Below are positions 56,187 through 64,000 of a stretch of 64,000 bases of DNA, one piece after another. Each line of letters opens with the position of its first letter. Within the stretch, counting starts at the first letter, position 1. The translations under genes and the position numbers were made by a program. Source of the stretch: Collinsella sp. (GTDB taxonomy: Bacteria; Actinomycetota; Coriobacteriia; Coriobacteriales; Coriobacteriaceae); assembly GCA_019414325.1 (NCBI GenBank), contig DXMG01000002.1, forward strand, positions 1-64,000, in the 5' to 3' direction. The notes beneath the pieces are model-generated. The model was not told where the DNA came from. It saw only the letters and a program-made list of their open reading frames with translations, and made no database searches.

Positions 56187-57578
56187 TTACTCTTCCTCAA
56201 CGTGGTTGATCACAGCACCCTTGGTGTGGATGAAGTTGGGGACGAAGGCGACGATCAGAAGGACAGCGAGAATCGCGTAGACACCAGTGGTACCGAAGGC
56301 CTCGGCAGCGCGGCCAAGCGTAATACCAATGACGGAGAAATCGAAGTCGCCGAACGTAGTGTTCTTGAAGCCAAAGACGTCAAGAACGGGCAGGAGCAGG
56401 GCCGGGGCAAAGGTGATGAGCAGGCCGTTGACGAAAGCACCAAGAGCTGCGCCCTTGCGACCGCCGGTAGCATTGCCGTAGATGCCTGCGGTAGCACCGC
56501 AGAAGAAGTGGGGAACCATGCCCGGGATGATGAAGATGCCCAGGGTAGCGCCCACGATGAACATACCGACCACGCCACCGATAAAGGAAGCGACAAAGCC
56601 GAGGATAACGGCGGTGGGAGCATAGGGGAAGAAGACGGCGCAGTCGACGGCGGGGATGGCACCGGGGATCAGCTTGTTGGAGATGCCCTGGAAAGCCGGG
56701 ACCAGGTCGGCGAGGATCATACGAACGCCGTTGTAGACGATGGTGACACCAACGGCGAAAGACAGAGCACAGGTCAGGGCATAGACGATTACATTGTCGC
56801 CGCCAGCGGTCTTGGTAACGACCGCAGGATCTGCGATGTAAGCGGCGAAAGCGGTAACCAGGTAGAAGAAGGCCATGGTAAGAGCCGTGGAGATGGTAGT
56901 GTCGCGCAGGAAGGCGAACTTCTCGGGAACCTCGATCTTCTCGGTGCTGTTCTCCTCGGCGTCCTTAGCAAAAAGCGTACCGACTGCAGCGGAGATGTAA
57001 TAGGCGAGTGAACCGAAGTGGCCCATGGCGATTTCATCGCCATCGGTAACCTTCTCGGTGAAACGCTGACCAACGGCGGGAAGCATAGCGCTCACGAGGC
57101 CCAGGAACATGCCGCCCACGATGACAAGCTGAACATCCTGGAAGCCAGATGCCTGCAGAACGGCAGACAGCAGGCAGGCCATAAACATGCTGTGATGGCC
57201 CGTCAGGAAGATGTACTTAAACTTGGTAAAGCGGGCAATGATAATGTTCACGACATAGCCGAGAATCAGGATCATCATGGTCTGAACGCCGAGGACGCTC
57301 TGAGCCATCGAAACGACGACCTCGTTGTTGGGCACGACGCCGGTGATGTGGAAACCGGTCTCGATGAAGGTACCCAGCGGAGCAAGGTTCTCCTGAACAA
57401 CAGCGGCGCCGGCAGACAGCATGATGTAACCAAGAATGGGCTTCAGGGTGCCCGTCATCACCTTGTGGGCAGGACGCTTAAGCGCGACAAGGCCCACAAA
57501 GGCAAATAGACCCATAATCCACGCTGGCTTGGTCAGAATCGATTGGATAAACTCAAGTATGGGAAGGATGGCTTGCAT
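56187..57578 (-). CDS. PTS EIIC, ascorbate/UlaA type
   Basis: 463-aa membrane permease of the L-ascorbate (SgaT/UlaA) PTS family, with about 10-12 hydrophobic segments and MILILGYVVNIIIARFTKFKYIFLTGHH, typical of the family. Transport is coupled to phosphorylation by the adjacent EIIA and EIIB. The true substrate may be ascorbate or another pentitol/ketose-like sugar; family alone does not decide. The start at 57578 has AAAGGAAG upstream. Confidence 0.88.
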   Translation of the reverse strand: MQAILPILEFIQSILTKPAWIMGLFAFVGLVALKRPAHKVMTGTLKPILGYIMLSAGAAVVQENLAPLGTFIETGFHITGVVPNNEVVVSMAQSVLGVQTMMILILGYVVNIIIARFTKFKYIFLTGHHSMFMACLLSAVLQASGFQDVQLVIVGGMFLGLVSAMLPAVGQRFTEKVTDGDEIAMGHFGSLAYYISAAVGTLFAKDAEENSTEKIEVPEKFAFLRDTTISTALTMAFFYLVTAFAAYIADPAVVTKTAGGDNVIVYALTCALSFAVGVTIVYNGVRMILADLVPAFQGISNKLIPGAIPAVDCAVFFPYAPTAVILGFVASFIGGVVGMFIVGATLGIFIIPGMVPHFFCGATAGIYGNATGGRKGAALGAFVNGLLITFAPALLLPVLDVFGFKNTTFGDFDFSVIGITLGRAAEAFGTTGVYAILAVLLIVAFVPNFIHTKGAVINHVEEE

Positions 57579-57649
57579 CTGCGCTTCCTTTCTCTCTAAC
57601 GTGGGCGCGTTTCCCTCTTCCACAGGGAACCGCCCTTTTTTGTGCCGCT

Positions 57650-57925
57650 TTAGGCGTTAGCGGCAGCCGCCTTGATTGCCTCGAGGGCGTCTTCGCGGAT
57701 CTTCTTCTTGTTCACATAGCTGCGAACGATCACAACGTTGCCGTGGAGCTCGGGAGCGAGTTCCTTAACGGTGATGAACAGATCCGGATTTGCGGAAGAA
57801 GCACCGTTCAGGTCCATAGACTCAACGTCGGCCTTGATGCCCTCCTCCTCGCAAAGCTCCTCGACTTTGCCAGCGAGCATCAGGCTGGACCCGATGCCGT
57901 TTCCGCATACGGTGATGATATGCAT
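57650..57925 (-). CDS. PTS EIIB, ascorbate type
   Basis: 91-aa cytoplasmic phosphocarrier. The phosphorylated Cys is in VCGNGIGSSLM. Between EIIA and EIIC, as in other Ula-type operons. Confidence 0.92.
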   Translation of the reverse strand: MHIITVCGNGIGSSLMLAGKVEELCEEEGIKADVESMDLNGASSANPDLFITVKELAPELHGNVVIVRSYVNKKKIREDALEAIKAAAANA

Positions 57926-58000
57926 GGCAACCTTCCTCTCCTACACGTGACGGTTTTCCGTCTATCCAAAAGCGGCGACGCATCGCCGTGCCATTAAGGC

Positions 58001-58447
58001 CTAAAAGAATGAACGCATGGTCTCCAAAACCTGCTCGGGCGTATCGCATGCGCTGAGCTTGGCAACGCAGTCCTCGTCCTCGAACATCTGCGAAAGCTCC
58101 GCCAAGCAGCCAAGATGAGCCTTGGGGTCGGGTGCGCAAATACCCACGAGCACGTGAACCGGATCGAAATCCTCGTGTCCAAACGCAATGGCAGGGTCAA
58201 GCGTGACGATACAGATCCCCGCTTCACTCACATTGCCATCTGCCTGAGCGTGGGGCATGGCGATGCCCTCTTCCAAGACCATATAGGGGCCGAATTTGTG
58301 AACCGATGAAATCATGGCGTCAACATAGCTCTGGTCGCATTTGCCAGCGTCTACGAGCAACTTACCGCATGCCCTGATCGCTTCCTCCCAGTCGGAGGCC
58401 TCGACGTGGCAGGCAACAAGCTCGGGCTTAAGAAGATCAGTCAGCAT
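58001..58447 (-). CDS. PTS EIIA, mannitol/fructose-like, UlaC type
   Basis: 148-aa phosphocarrier. The phosphorylated His is in IAMPHAQADG near residue 66; FGHEDFDPVHVLVGICAPD follows. It overlaps no gene but is tightly packed with the aldolase 10 nt upstream. Confidence 0.92.
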   Translation of the reverse strand: MLTDLLKPELVACHVEASDWEEAIRACGKLLVDAGKCDQSYVDAMISSVHKFGPYMVLEEGIAMPHAQADGNVSEAGICIVTLDPAIAFGHEDFDPVHVLVGICAPDPKAHLGCLAELSQMFEDEDCVAKLSACDTPEQVLETMRSFF

Positions 58448-58456
58448 GCTCGTCCC

Positions 58457-59167
58457 CTACTCCTCGGGCAGGATGTGAAAACCAAGCGCCTGAATGTCGC
58501 GGGCAAAGCCCTTGACCGTATCAAGCGAGTACTCAAGCAAATCTTTCCCGAAATTCTTGCGTTTGGCAAGAAGGGCATTGGGGACCGTAATGATCTGGCA
58601 TCCAACGGACTCCGCCTGGAAGATATTGAGGACCTCGCGCGTAGACGCCCAGAGAACCTCGGCAGCAGGCTTAACGGCAGCCTTCTTTACGGACTCCGCC
58701 ATGAGGGGCAGCGGATCGACGCCGGTATCGGCAATGCGACCGGCAAAGATGGACAGAATAGAGGGGGTCTCAGCAGAGACGGCATCGACAAACTCGTCGA
58801 CCTGCTCGGGCGTGAAGATAGTGGTGACATTCACCTTGATGCCGTCGGCAGAAAGGCGCTTGACCAGCGCGGCAGTGGACTCACCCTTGGTGTTGAGCGC
58901 CGGGATCTTAACGTAGACGTTGTCTGCCCAGGTTGCGATCTCGCGAGCCTCGGCTTCCATACCCGCCTCGTCGTCGGCGAATACCTCAAAAGAGACCGAC
59001 ACATCAGTAATGTGCTCAAGAACCGTCTTGGCAAAAGCGCGGTAGTCGGTCACGCCGCCGGCCTTCATAAGGGAAGGATTGGTCGTGAAGCCCTGAACGT
59101 TGCCATTGTCATGCATGTCAAGCATGCCCTCGAGGTTAGCGCCGTCGGCAAACACCTTGATCGCCAT
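58457..59167 (-). CDS. Transaldolase / fructose-6-phosphate aldolase family enzyme
   Basis: 236-aa aldolase of the small transaldolase/TalC-FSA group. The Schiff-base Lys is in NVYVKIPALN and the phosphate region SIFAGRIADTGVDP is intact. It would cleave or form a ketose phosphate made from the PTS sugar. The ATG at 59167 has AAAGGACC upstream. First gene of the PTS operon; a broken paralogue ends it. Confidence 0.9.
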   Translation of the reverse strand: MAIKVFADGANLEGMLDMHDNGNVQGFTTNPSLMKAGGVTDYRAFAKTVLEHITDVSVSFEVFADDEAGMEAEAREIATWADNVYVKIPALNTKGESTAALVKRLSADGIKVNVTTIFTPEQVDEFVDAVSAETPSILSIFAGRIADTGVDPLPLMAESVKKAAVKPAAEVLWASTREVLNIFQAESVGCQIITVPNALLAKRKNFGKDLLEYSLDTVKGFARDIQALGFHILPEE

Positions 59168-59195
59168 GTTCGGTCCTTTCTCATCTAACACTATT

Positions 59196-59283
59196 GCTAT
59201 CGAAAGCCTTCTTCTTTGTTTCAAAAGCTTTTCGGTTTTCTTTTATAAACTATTTCAAAAGCTATCGAAAGCTCAATTGTCAA
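59196..59283. promoter_or_regulatory. Divergent promoter with candidate DeoR operators
   Basis: AT-rich region between the PTS operon and the DeoR gene. TTTCAAAAGCT occurs at 59219 and 59253, 34 bp apart, and GCTATCGAAAGC at 59196 and 59261. TTGACA on the minus strand is at 59278-59283. The rest of 59168-59515 holds no gene. Confidence 0.6.
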
Positions 59284-59515
59284 CTTTCCGCGAACGGTCG
59301 AATATCGGGCGTGAACGTACTTCTTTTGGGCGGCACCTTCAGAATGAGACTCTTTATAGCCCGTTTACGTGCGAACTATCTGCTACGCATGCATTTGTGA
59401 CATGCCATTCCGTTCTTTTGATTCATTCGAATTTGCCTTGTTCTTTTCATATCGATACGCTATATTTCGATTACGAAAGGCGCATCTTTTACCTTTTGTT
59501 CAAAAGGAGCGGCAT

Positions 59516-60307
59516 ATGGCATCTACTTCCGACCTTTCACCGGCCGAGCGTCAGCGATTTATCATGAATTGGCTGGCCGAAAAGCCAAATATCTCGGTAT
59601 CCGACATCGTTCGCCGTTTTTCGGTTTCGGAAGTCACCGCACGGCACGACCTCATCTCGCTGGAATCCGAAGGCAAGCTGCGTCGCGTACGCGGCGGAGC
59701 GGTATCGCTTTCTCGCTCCAACGCAATCTCGTATCCCGAGGAGCGCATCAATGTCCAAGTCGAGGCCAAGGAGGCCATCGCCGCAACCGCAGCAACTCTT
59801 GTTGATGATGGCGATGTTCTGGTAATTGATATCGGCACCACAGGCTTTTACTTCGCTAAGGCCCTCATGGACAAGCGTGAGATCACCATTATCACCGGCG
59901 ATCTTGCAATCGCGAACTACGCCAGCTTCAATCTCCCCAATGCTTCGGTAGTGCTGCTGGGCGGCTCCGTGCGCAAGGGGCACCTCTATCTCGCGGGCGC
60001 ACTGACGCTCGACTGCATGAGCAAACTACATGCCGACAAGGCGTTTGTCAGTGCCGACGGATTCCACCCCGACCACGGTTTTACCGTCGAGCACGACTTC
60101 TCGGCCATGATCAAGCATATGTACCTTACCAACTCAAACCAGGGCTACATGATGGTTGACCAGGGAAAGTTCAACAAGACCAGTTTTTATCAGTCCGCGC
60201 AGATCGATGACCTCGACGGCATCATCGTTGATGGAGACGACGAGGGCATCATGACGGCGGCGATCGAGAGCAGTCGCAGCCATCCCAAGCTCTATATTGC
60301 AAAATAG
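59516..60307 (+). CDS. DeoR family regulator
   Basis: 263 aa. N-terminal winged HTH (ISVSDIVRRFSVSEVTARHDLISLESEGKL), then the DeoR sugar-phosphate sensor domain with VIDIGTTGFYFAKAL and the ADKAFVSADGFHPDHG region. Divergent from the PTS/aldolase operon and so its likely repressor, released by a sugar phosphate. ATG at 59516 with AAAAGGAGCGG. Confidence 0.92.
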   Translation: MASTSDLSPAERQRFIMNWLAEKPNISVSDIVRRFSVSEVTARHDLISLESEGKLRRVRGGAVSLSRSNAISYPEERINVQVEAKEAIAATAATLVDDGDVLVIDIGTTGFYFAKALMDKREITIITGDLAIANYASFNLPNASVVLLGGSVRKGHLYLAGALTLDCMSKLHADKAFVSADGFHPDHGFTVEHDFSAMIKHMYLTNSNQGYMMVDQGKFNKTSFYQSAQIDDLDGIIVDGDDEGIMTAAIESSRSHPKLYIAK

Positions 60308-60312
60308 CTCAA

Positions 60313-60349
60313 ATGGCCGGGTCGCCCCCACTGCGGGCGACCCGGCCAT
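60313..60349. terminator. Bidirectional terminator
   Basis: ATGGCCGGGTCGCCC pairs perfectly with GGGCGACCCGGCCAT; A/T-rich runs follow on both sides. It ends the convergent DeoR and HAD genes. Confidence 0.9.
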
Positions 60350-60352
60350 TTA

Positions 60353-61180
60353 TTAAATCAACCCAAAATGCTGCATCGCTGTGACGGTGCCGTCGTTCGC
60401 GACATCGTCGGTCACGTAGTCGGCGACCGCCTTGACCTCGGGCATGGCGTTACCCATGGCGACAGCTGTCTCGACCGCAGCGAGCATGCCCAGGTCGTTG
60501 CCCGAATCGCCAAAGCCAAAGGTGCGCGCATTTCCCGCGCGACCCAGATACTCCAGCGCCCGCGCCACGCCCACGCCCTTGTCGATGCCCTTGGGGCTCA
60601 GCTCGCGATTCTGACCACCGGTGTTGCACAGCTCAAACTCGCGCTCGATAAAGCCGTCATCGTTGGCTACGCGAGTCAGGTCGCACGCGTTAATGCACAC
60701 CTTGCCTACGCGCAAGCGGCCATCGACGCGCATCTGATCAACACCATGCACCACGCCGGCGCCTAGCAGAAATGACTGTTCGACACCAACTGGCTCAAGT
60801 GAATAGGTGGCACCGTTCGTCTCGAACAGCGCCTCGCCGCCCGCCACAGTAATGCGACGCGCGAGCTCCACGACAACGTCCTCGTCAAAGCAGTCCTCAT
60901 GGACCACGCGGCCCTCGACCTCGAGCGTCGCCCCCGCCATGGCAACGATACCCGCCGGGTTCAGTGCACGCAGGCCATCGGCAATCAGCCACAAGGGGCG
61001 ACCCGTGCAGATAAATGCCCGGTGACCCGCATTGCGCAGGCGACCAAATGCATCGACAACGGTCTTCGACGGATGGACCGCATTGAAGTCCTTATCGGTC
61101 ATATCGTCGGGATCGAACGACGTCAGCGTGCCGTCCACGTCAAAAAAGAGCACGGCGGAATCGGGGCACGCATCAATCAT
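60353..61180 (-). CDS. HAD-superfamily hydrolase, Cof type
   Basis: 275-aa phosphatase. Motif I FFDVDGTLTSFD (nucleophile Asp), motif II ICTGRP, and motif IV FGDSGNDLGMLAAV are present; the cap is of the Cof type. Substrate unknown, probably a sugar phosphate. ATG at 61180 has AAAGGAACC upstream. It is transcribed divergently from the RlmKL gene. Confidence 0.9.
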   Translation of the reverse strand: MIDACPDSAVLFFDVDGTLTSFDPDDMTDKDFNAVHPSKTVVDAFGRLRNAGHRAFICTGRPLWLIADGLRALNPAGIVAMAGATLEVEGRVVHEDCFDEDVVVELARRITVAGGEALFETNGATYSLEPVGVEQSFLLGAGVVHGVDQMRVDGRLRVGKVCINACDLTRVANDDGFIEREFELCNTGGQNRELSPKGIDKGVGVARALEYLGRAGNARTFGFGDSGNDLGMLAAVETAVAMGNAMPEVKAVADYVTDDVANDGTVTAMQHFGLI

Positions 61181-61255
61181 ATGGGTTCCTTTCGAGGATA
61201 AGAGCAAACGAAGCATCCATCATATAATGGAGCGACGCAACCAGAGAGGTCACCC

Positions 61256-63826
61256 ATGGAATTTTACGCAAGCTGCCCCGAGGGCTTTGAGTCCGCACTC
61301 GCCGACGAGCTCAAGTGGCTCGGGCTTTCGCATGTCCGCCGCCTGAAGGGCCGCGCTACGTTTGAGGGCGAGCTCGAAGAAGGCTACCGCGCCTGCCTGT
61401 GGTCGCGCCTGGCCAGCCGCGTGTTTGTGGTGCTTGGGCGCTTTGAGGCGCAGGATGCCGATGAGTTGTACGACGGCGTTTACGACATCGCCTGGGAGAG
61501 CATCGTCCGCCCCGGCGCCACCATCGCCATCACCGCCCGCGGCGTGACCGAGCAGCTGCGCAACACACGCTTCTCGGCCCTGCGCGCCAAGGACGCGCTA
61601 TGCGACCGTCTGGCCGAGACCACGGGCCGTCGCGCCGATGTCGACGCCGCCGATCCCGACGTTCACCTGCTGCTTTCGCTGCGTCAACGCCGCGCGAGCA
61701 TCAGTCTGGACCTTTCGGGTGACCCGCTGTTCAAGCGCCTGCCGCCCGCCGCGACCCGCGCCGGCGAGGGCGCGCACGTGTTGCGCCCCGACTACGCCGC
61801 CCTGGTGCTGGCGCAGGTCGGCTGGACCGCACTGTGCGAGCGCGAGCTGACGGCCGACGATTACGAGAACGAAGCCCTGCCCACGCTGGTCGACGCCTCG
61901 TGCGCCGGCGGCGGTCTGCTGTTGGAGGCCGTGAACATTCTGACCGACCGCGCCCCGAGCGCCGCACGCGAGCGCTGGGGCTTTGAGGGCTGGCAGCTGC
62001 ACGACGCCACTCTGTGGGAGCAGCTGCTCGCCGAGGCACGCGAGCGCGAGGCTGCAGCGCGCGAGCGCCAGGCGCGCATCGTGGCCGTAGATATCGACCC
62101 CGCCGCCCGCAAGACCGCCGAGCGCATGGTCAAGTGTGCCGGCTACAAGCGCTTTGTCGATTTTTGCGCCGCCAAGTCCGCCACCGTACTGGACCACGCG
62201 GGCGCCGTCGCCGGTGCCGCCGTGGTCGCGGATACGACCGAGACACCGCTTTCGCTCATGCATGACACCATGACGCTCATCGGCGAGCTGCGCCGCGCGC
62301 CCGAGCTTGCCGCGGCGCCGGTCGCCGCGCTCACCCGCGACGGATTGCTGGCCCGCGCGCTCCACGCCGAGCCCGAGTGCTCGATCGCCGTCATGCCCAA
62401 CAACGAGGAGGCGACCGTCGAAGTCTGGCCTTCTCTCGACCACGCCGCCGCAGCGTTTGAGGCTGCGACCAGCGCGGATGCCGAGGCCGAGGTTGCGGAT
62501 GCCAACGACGTCATCAGCGACGAAGCCGCCGCTTCCGCCATGCCCGAGCCTGCCGCCATGCTCGACCTGGGCGACGGCAAGCCGCTGCCCGTGCTCATCC
62601 CCGAGTCGGAGCAGTTCGCCAACCGCCTGCGCAAGAACGCACGTCTGCGCCGCAAGTGGGCCAAGCGCGAGGGCGTGAGCTGCTACCGCGTCTACGATGC
62701 CGACCTGCCCGACTACTCCGCCGCCATCGATCTGTACGAGGGTTGCCCGCAGACGCCGGGCCGCTGGCTCGTCATCGCCGAATACGCCGCGCCCAAGACC
62801 ATCGACCCCGCGCTGGCCCAGGCCCGCATGCTCGACATCTTGGCCATCGCGCCGCGCATCCTAGATGTTCCGGCCGAACACGTGCACGCCAAGGCCCGCA
62901 TGCGTTCGCGCGGCGGCTCGCAGTACGGCAAGCAGGGTGCCGGCAAGGGCGGATCGGGCGAACGCGCCAACATCGCGCGCCGTCGCCTCCCGCTCATCGA
63001 AGAGGGCGGGCTCACCTTTGCCGTCAACTTTGACGACTATCTGGATGTGGGCATCTTCTTGGACCACCGCGTCACCCGCAACCTGGTGCGCGAGCACGCC
63101 AAGCAGGCGCGCCGCTTCCTCAACCTGTTTGCCTACACCGGCACTGCCACCTGCTACGCGGCCGATGGCGGCGTCGAGGAGACCGTGACGGTCGACCTCT
63201 CCAACACCTATCTGGACTGGGCCGAGCGCAACATGCGCCAGAACGGCTTTGTGGGGCCTCAGCATCATTTTGTGCGCGACGACGTGCTCGCCTGGATTCG
63301 CGACCAGCGCCAGACGCGCAACCGCTGGGACCTGATCTTTGTCGACCCGCCCACGTTCTCGAACTCGTCCAAGATGGGCCGTCGCACCTGGGACGTCCAG
63401 CGCGACCATGTTGAGCTTTTGGCCGGCGTATCGCGCCTGCTCGCGCAGGGCGGCCACGCCATCTTTAGCTGCAACCTGCGAGGCTTCCGCCCCGAAACGC
63501 GCAAGCTCGCACGCGCGGGCGTGGTGCTGGAGGACATTACGGCGCAGACCATCCCCGAGGACTTCGCACGCAACCAGAAGGTGCACCACTGCTACATCGT
63601 GCGCCGCCTGCCCATCGAGGACGCCATGGCCGAAGCCGGCTTTAGCGCCGAGGAGATTGCCGAGCGAACCGAGGAGCTGCGCAACCCCGAATCCCGCAAG
63701 CCTCGCGCAGCATCGCCCGCGCACGCACAGGCCGGCAACGGCAAGTCGAACTTTGCCGCCAAACCCTCCCCCGCCGGCAAGCCCAAAAAGAAGAAGTTCT
63801 ACGCCAGCAAGCCCAAGGGCAAATAA
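61256..63826 (+). CDS. rlmKL: RlmKL-type 23S rRNA methyltransferase with degenerate N-terminal catalytic site
   Basis: 856 aa, arranged as in bifunctional RlmKL: THUMP-containing N-terminal region (about 1-165), first methyltransferase domain (RlmL, G2445 N2), and C-terminal RlmK domain (G2069 N7) with FLNLFAYTGTATCYAADG and the intact FVDPPTFSNSS. In the RlmL half the SAM loop is DASCAGGGLLLEA instead of the usual DPMCGSGTLLIEA, and the expected NPPYGER motif is replaced by ADTTETPLS near residue 325. The C-terminus has a basic Lys/Pro tail. Only the RlmK half looks catalytically complete. Confidence 0.88.
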   Translation: MEFYASCPEGFESALADELKWLGLSHVRRLKGRATFEGELEEGYRACLWSRLASRVFVVLGRFEAQDADELYDGVYDIAWESIVRPGATIAITARGVTEQLRNTRFSALRAKDALCDRLAETTGRRADVDAADPDVHLLLSLRQRRASISLDLSGDPLFKRLPPAATRAGEGAHVLRPDYAALVLAQVGWTALCERELTADDYENEALPTLVDASCAGGGLLLEAVNILTDRAPSAARERWGFEGWQLHDATLWEQLLAEAREREAAARERQARIVAVDIDPAARKTAERMVKCAGYKRFVDFCAAKSATVLDHAGAVAGAAVVADTTETPLSLMHDTMTLIGELRRAPELAAAPVAALTRDGLLARALHAEPECSIAVMPNNEEATVEVWPSLDHAAAAFEAATSADAEAEVADANDVISDEAAASAMPEPAAMLDLGDGKPLPVLIPESEQFANRLRKNARLRRKWAKREGVSCYRVYDADLPDYSAAIDLYEGCPQTPGRWLVIAEYAAPKTIDPALAQARMLDILAIAPRILDVPAEHVHAKARMRSRGGSQYGKQGAGKGGSGERANIARRRLPLIEEGGLTFAVNFDDYLDVGIFLDHRVTRNLVREHAKQARRFLNLFAYTGTATCYAADGGVEETVTVDLSNTYLDWAERNMRQNGFVGPQHHFVRDDVLAWIRDQRQTRNRWDLIFVDPPTFSNSSKMGRRTWDVQRDHVELLAGVSRLLAQGGHAIFSCNLRGFRPETRKLARAGVVLEDITAQTIPEDFARNQKVHHCYIVRRLPIEDAMAEAGFSAEEIAERTEELRNPESRKPRAASPAHAQAGNGKSNFAAKPSPAGKPKKKKFYASKPKGK

Positions 63827-63829
63827 CAA

Positions 63830-63896
63830 AGTTGCGGTGGAATAGTTCCTAAAAATGCCTGGTAAAGGCCCAAACAGGAACTATTTCACCGCAACT
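63830..63896. repeat. GTTGCGGTGGAATAGT hairpin, copy 2
   Basis: AGTTGCGGTGGAATAGTTCC and AGGAACTATTTCACCGCAAC form a 21-bp stem with one mismatch, a few bases after the RlmKL stop. A related copy is at 28221-28286. Confidence 0.78.
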
Positions 63897-63920
63897 CATA
63901 TTGGGATGATGGTTGGCGAT

Positions 63921-64000
63921 CTAGCCTTGGATGACCAGGCGGTAGCCGATACCCACGTGCGTTTGGATATAGCGCGGATGCGCGGGGTCGGACTCGATCT
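63921..64000 (-). CDS. Response regulator, C-terminal fragment (partial)
   Basis: The last 25 codons of a gene running off the window. The peptide ends PRYIQTHVGIGYRLVIQG, matching the wing of an OmpR/PhoB-type winged-helix DNA-binding domain. The receiver domain and any kinase lie outside. Confidence 0.8.
   Translation of the reverse strand, partial: IESDPAHPRYIQTHVGIGYRLVIQG

Overview
The window reads as chromosomal DNA of a Coriobacteriia gut actinobacterium, most likely Collinsella or a close relative. This is inferred from high GC, the gene repertoire, the gene order prfA-prmC-tsaC-upp-atp-murA, and intergenic palindromes of a kind I associate with that group; no rRNA or other marker is present to settle it. 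I found no tRNA, rRNA, CRISPR array, replication origin, prophage or transposase gene.

Layout. 0-4.5 kb: phosphohexomutase; a DtxR-type regulator with a homocysteine methyltransferase; peptidase T. 4.5-21.4 kb, almost all minus strand, is a housekeeping block read as prfA - prmC - higBA toxin/antitoxin - tsaC - glpK - upp - atpI/B/E/F/H/A/G/D/C - terminator - murA - LCP cell-wall ligase. 21.6-26.0 kb: polar amino-acid ABC importer with an M20 peptidase. 26.3-28.1 kb: aldose epimerase and an acidic membrane protein. 28.3-34.1 kb: a prenylated-FMN decarboxylase cluster (MerR regulator, UbiX, gallate-decarboxylase-like UbiD, DASS permease, and a protein that appears to fuse an LpdD-like domain to an IPP-isomerase-like NUDIX domain). 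34.3-40.3 kb: MFS exporter, two AAA/DUF4143 ATPases each with a three-repeat promoter array, LMW phosphatase, pyridoxamine kinase. 41.0-45.3 kb: MarR plus a heterodimeric ABC exporter. 45.4-51.1 kb: GGDEF protein and a LysR/SDR/OFA/Gfo catabolic locus. 51.5-64 kb: Tex, zinc-ribbon protein, an ascorbate-type PTS operon with one intact and one frameshifted transaldolase-like aldolase and a divergent DeoR regulator, HAD phosphatase, an RlmKL-type methyltransferase whose RlmL half looks degenerate, and the edge of a response regulator.

The most notable signals are: (1) the LpdD-NUDIX fusion next to UbiX/UbiD, which suggests local supply of the prenyl donor used to make prenylated FMN; (2) four copies of a roughly 170-nt intergenic element whose long-range stem covaries between copies, three of them touching a minus-strand stop codon; (3) two unrelated three-repeat arrays, both with exact or near-exact 33-bp period, upstream of the two DUF4143 ATPases; (4) loss of the catalytic motif in the RlmL half of RlmKL; and (5) several other palindromic or MITE-like families scattered between genes.
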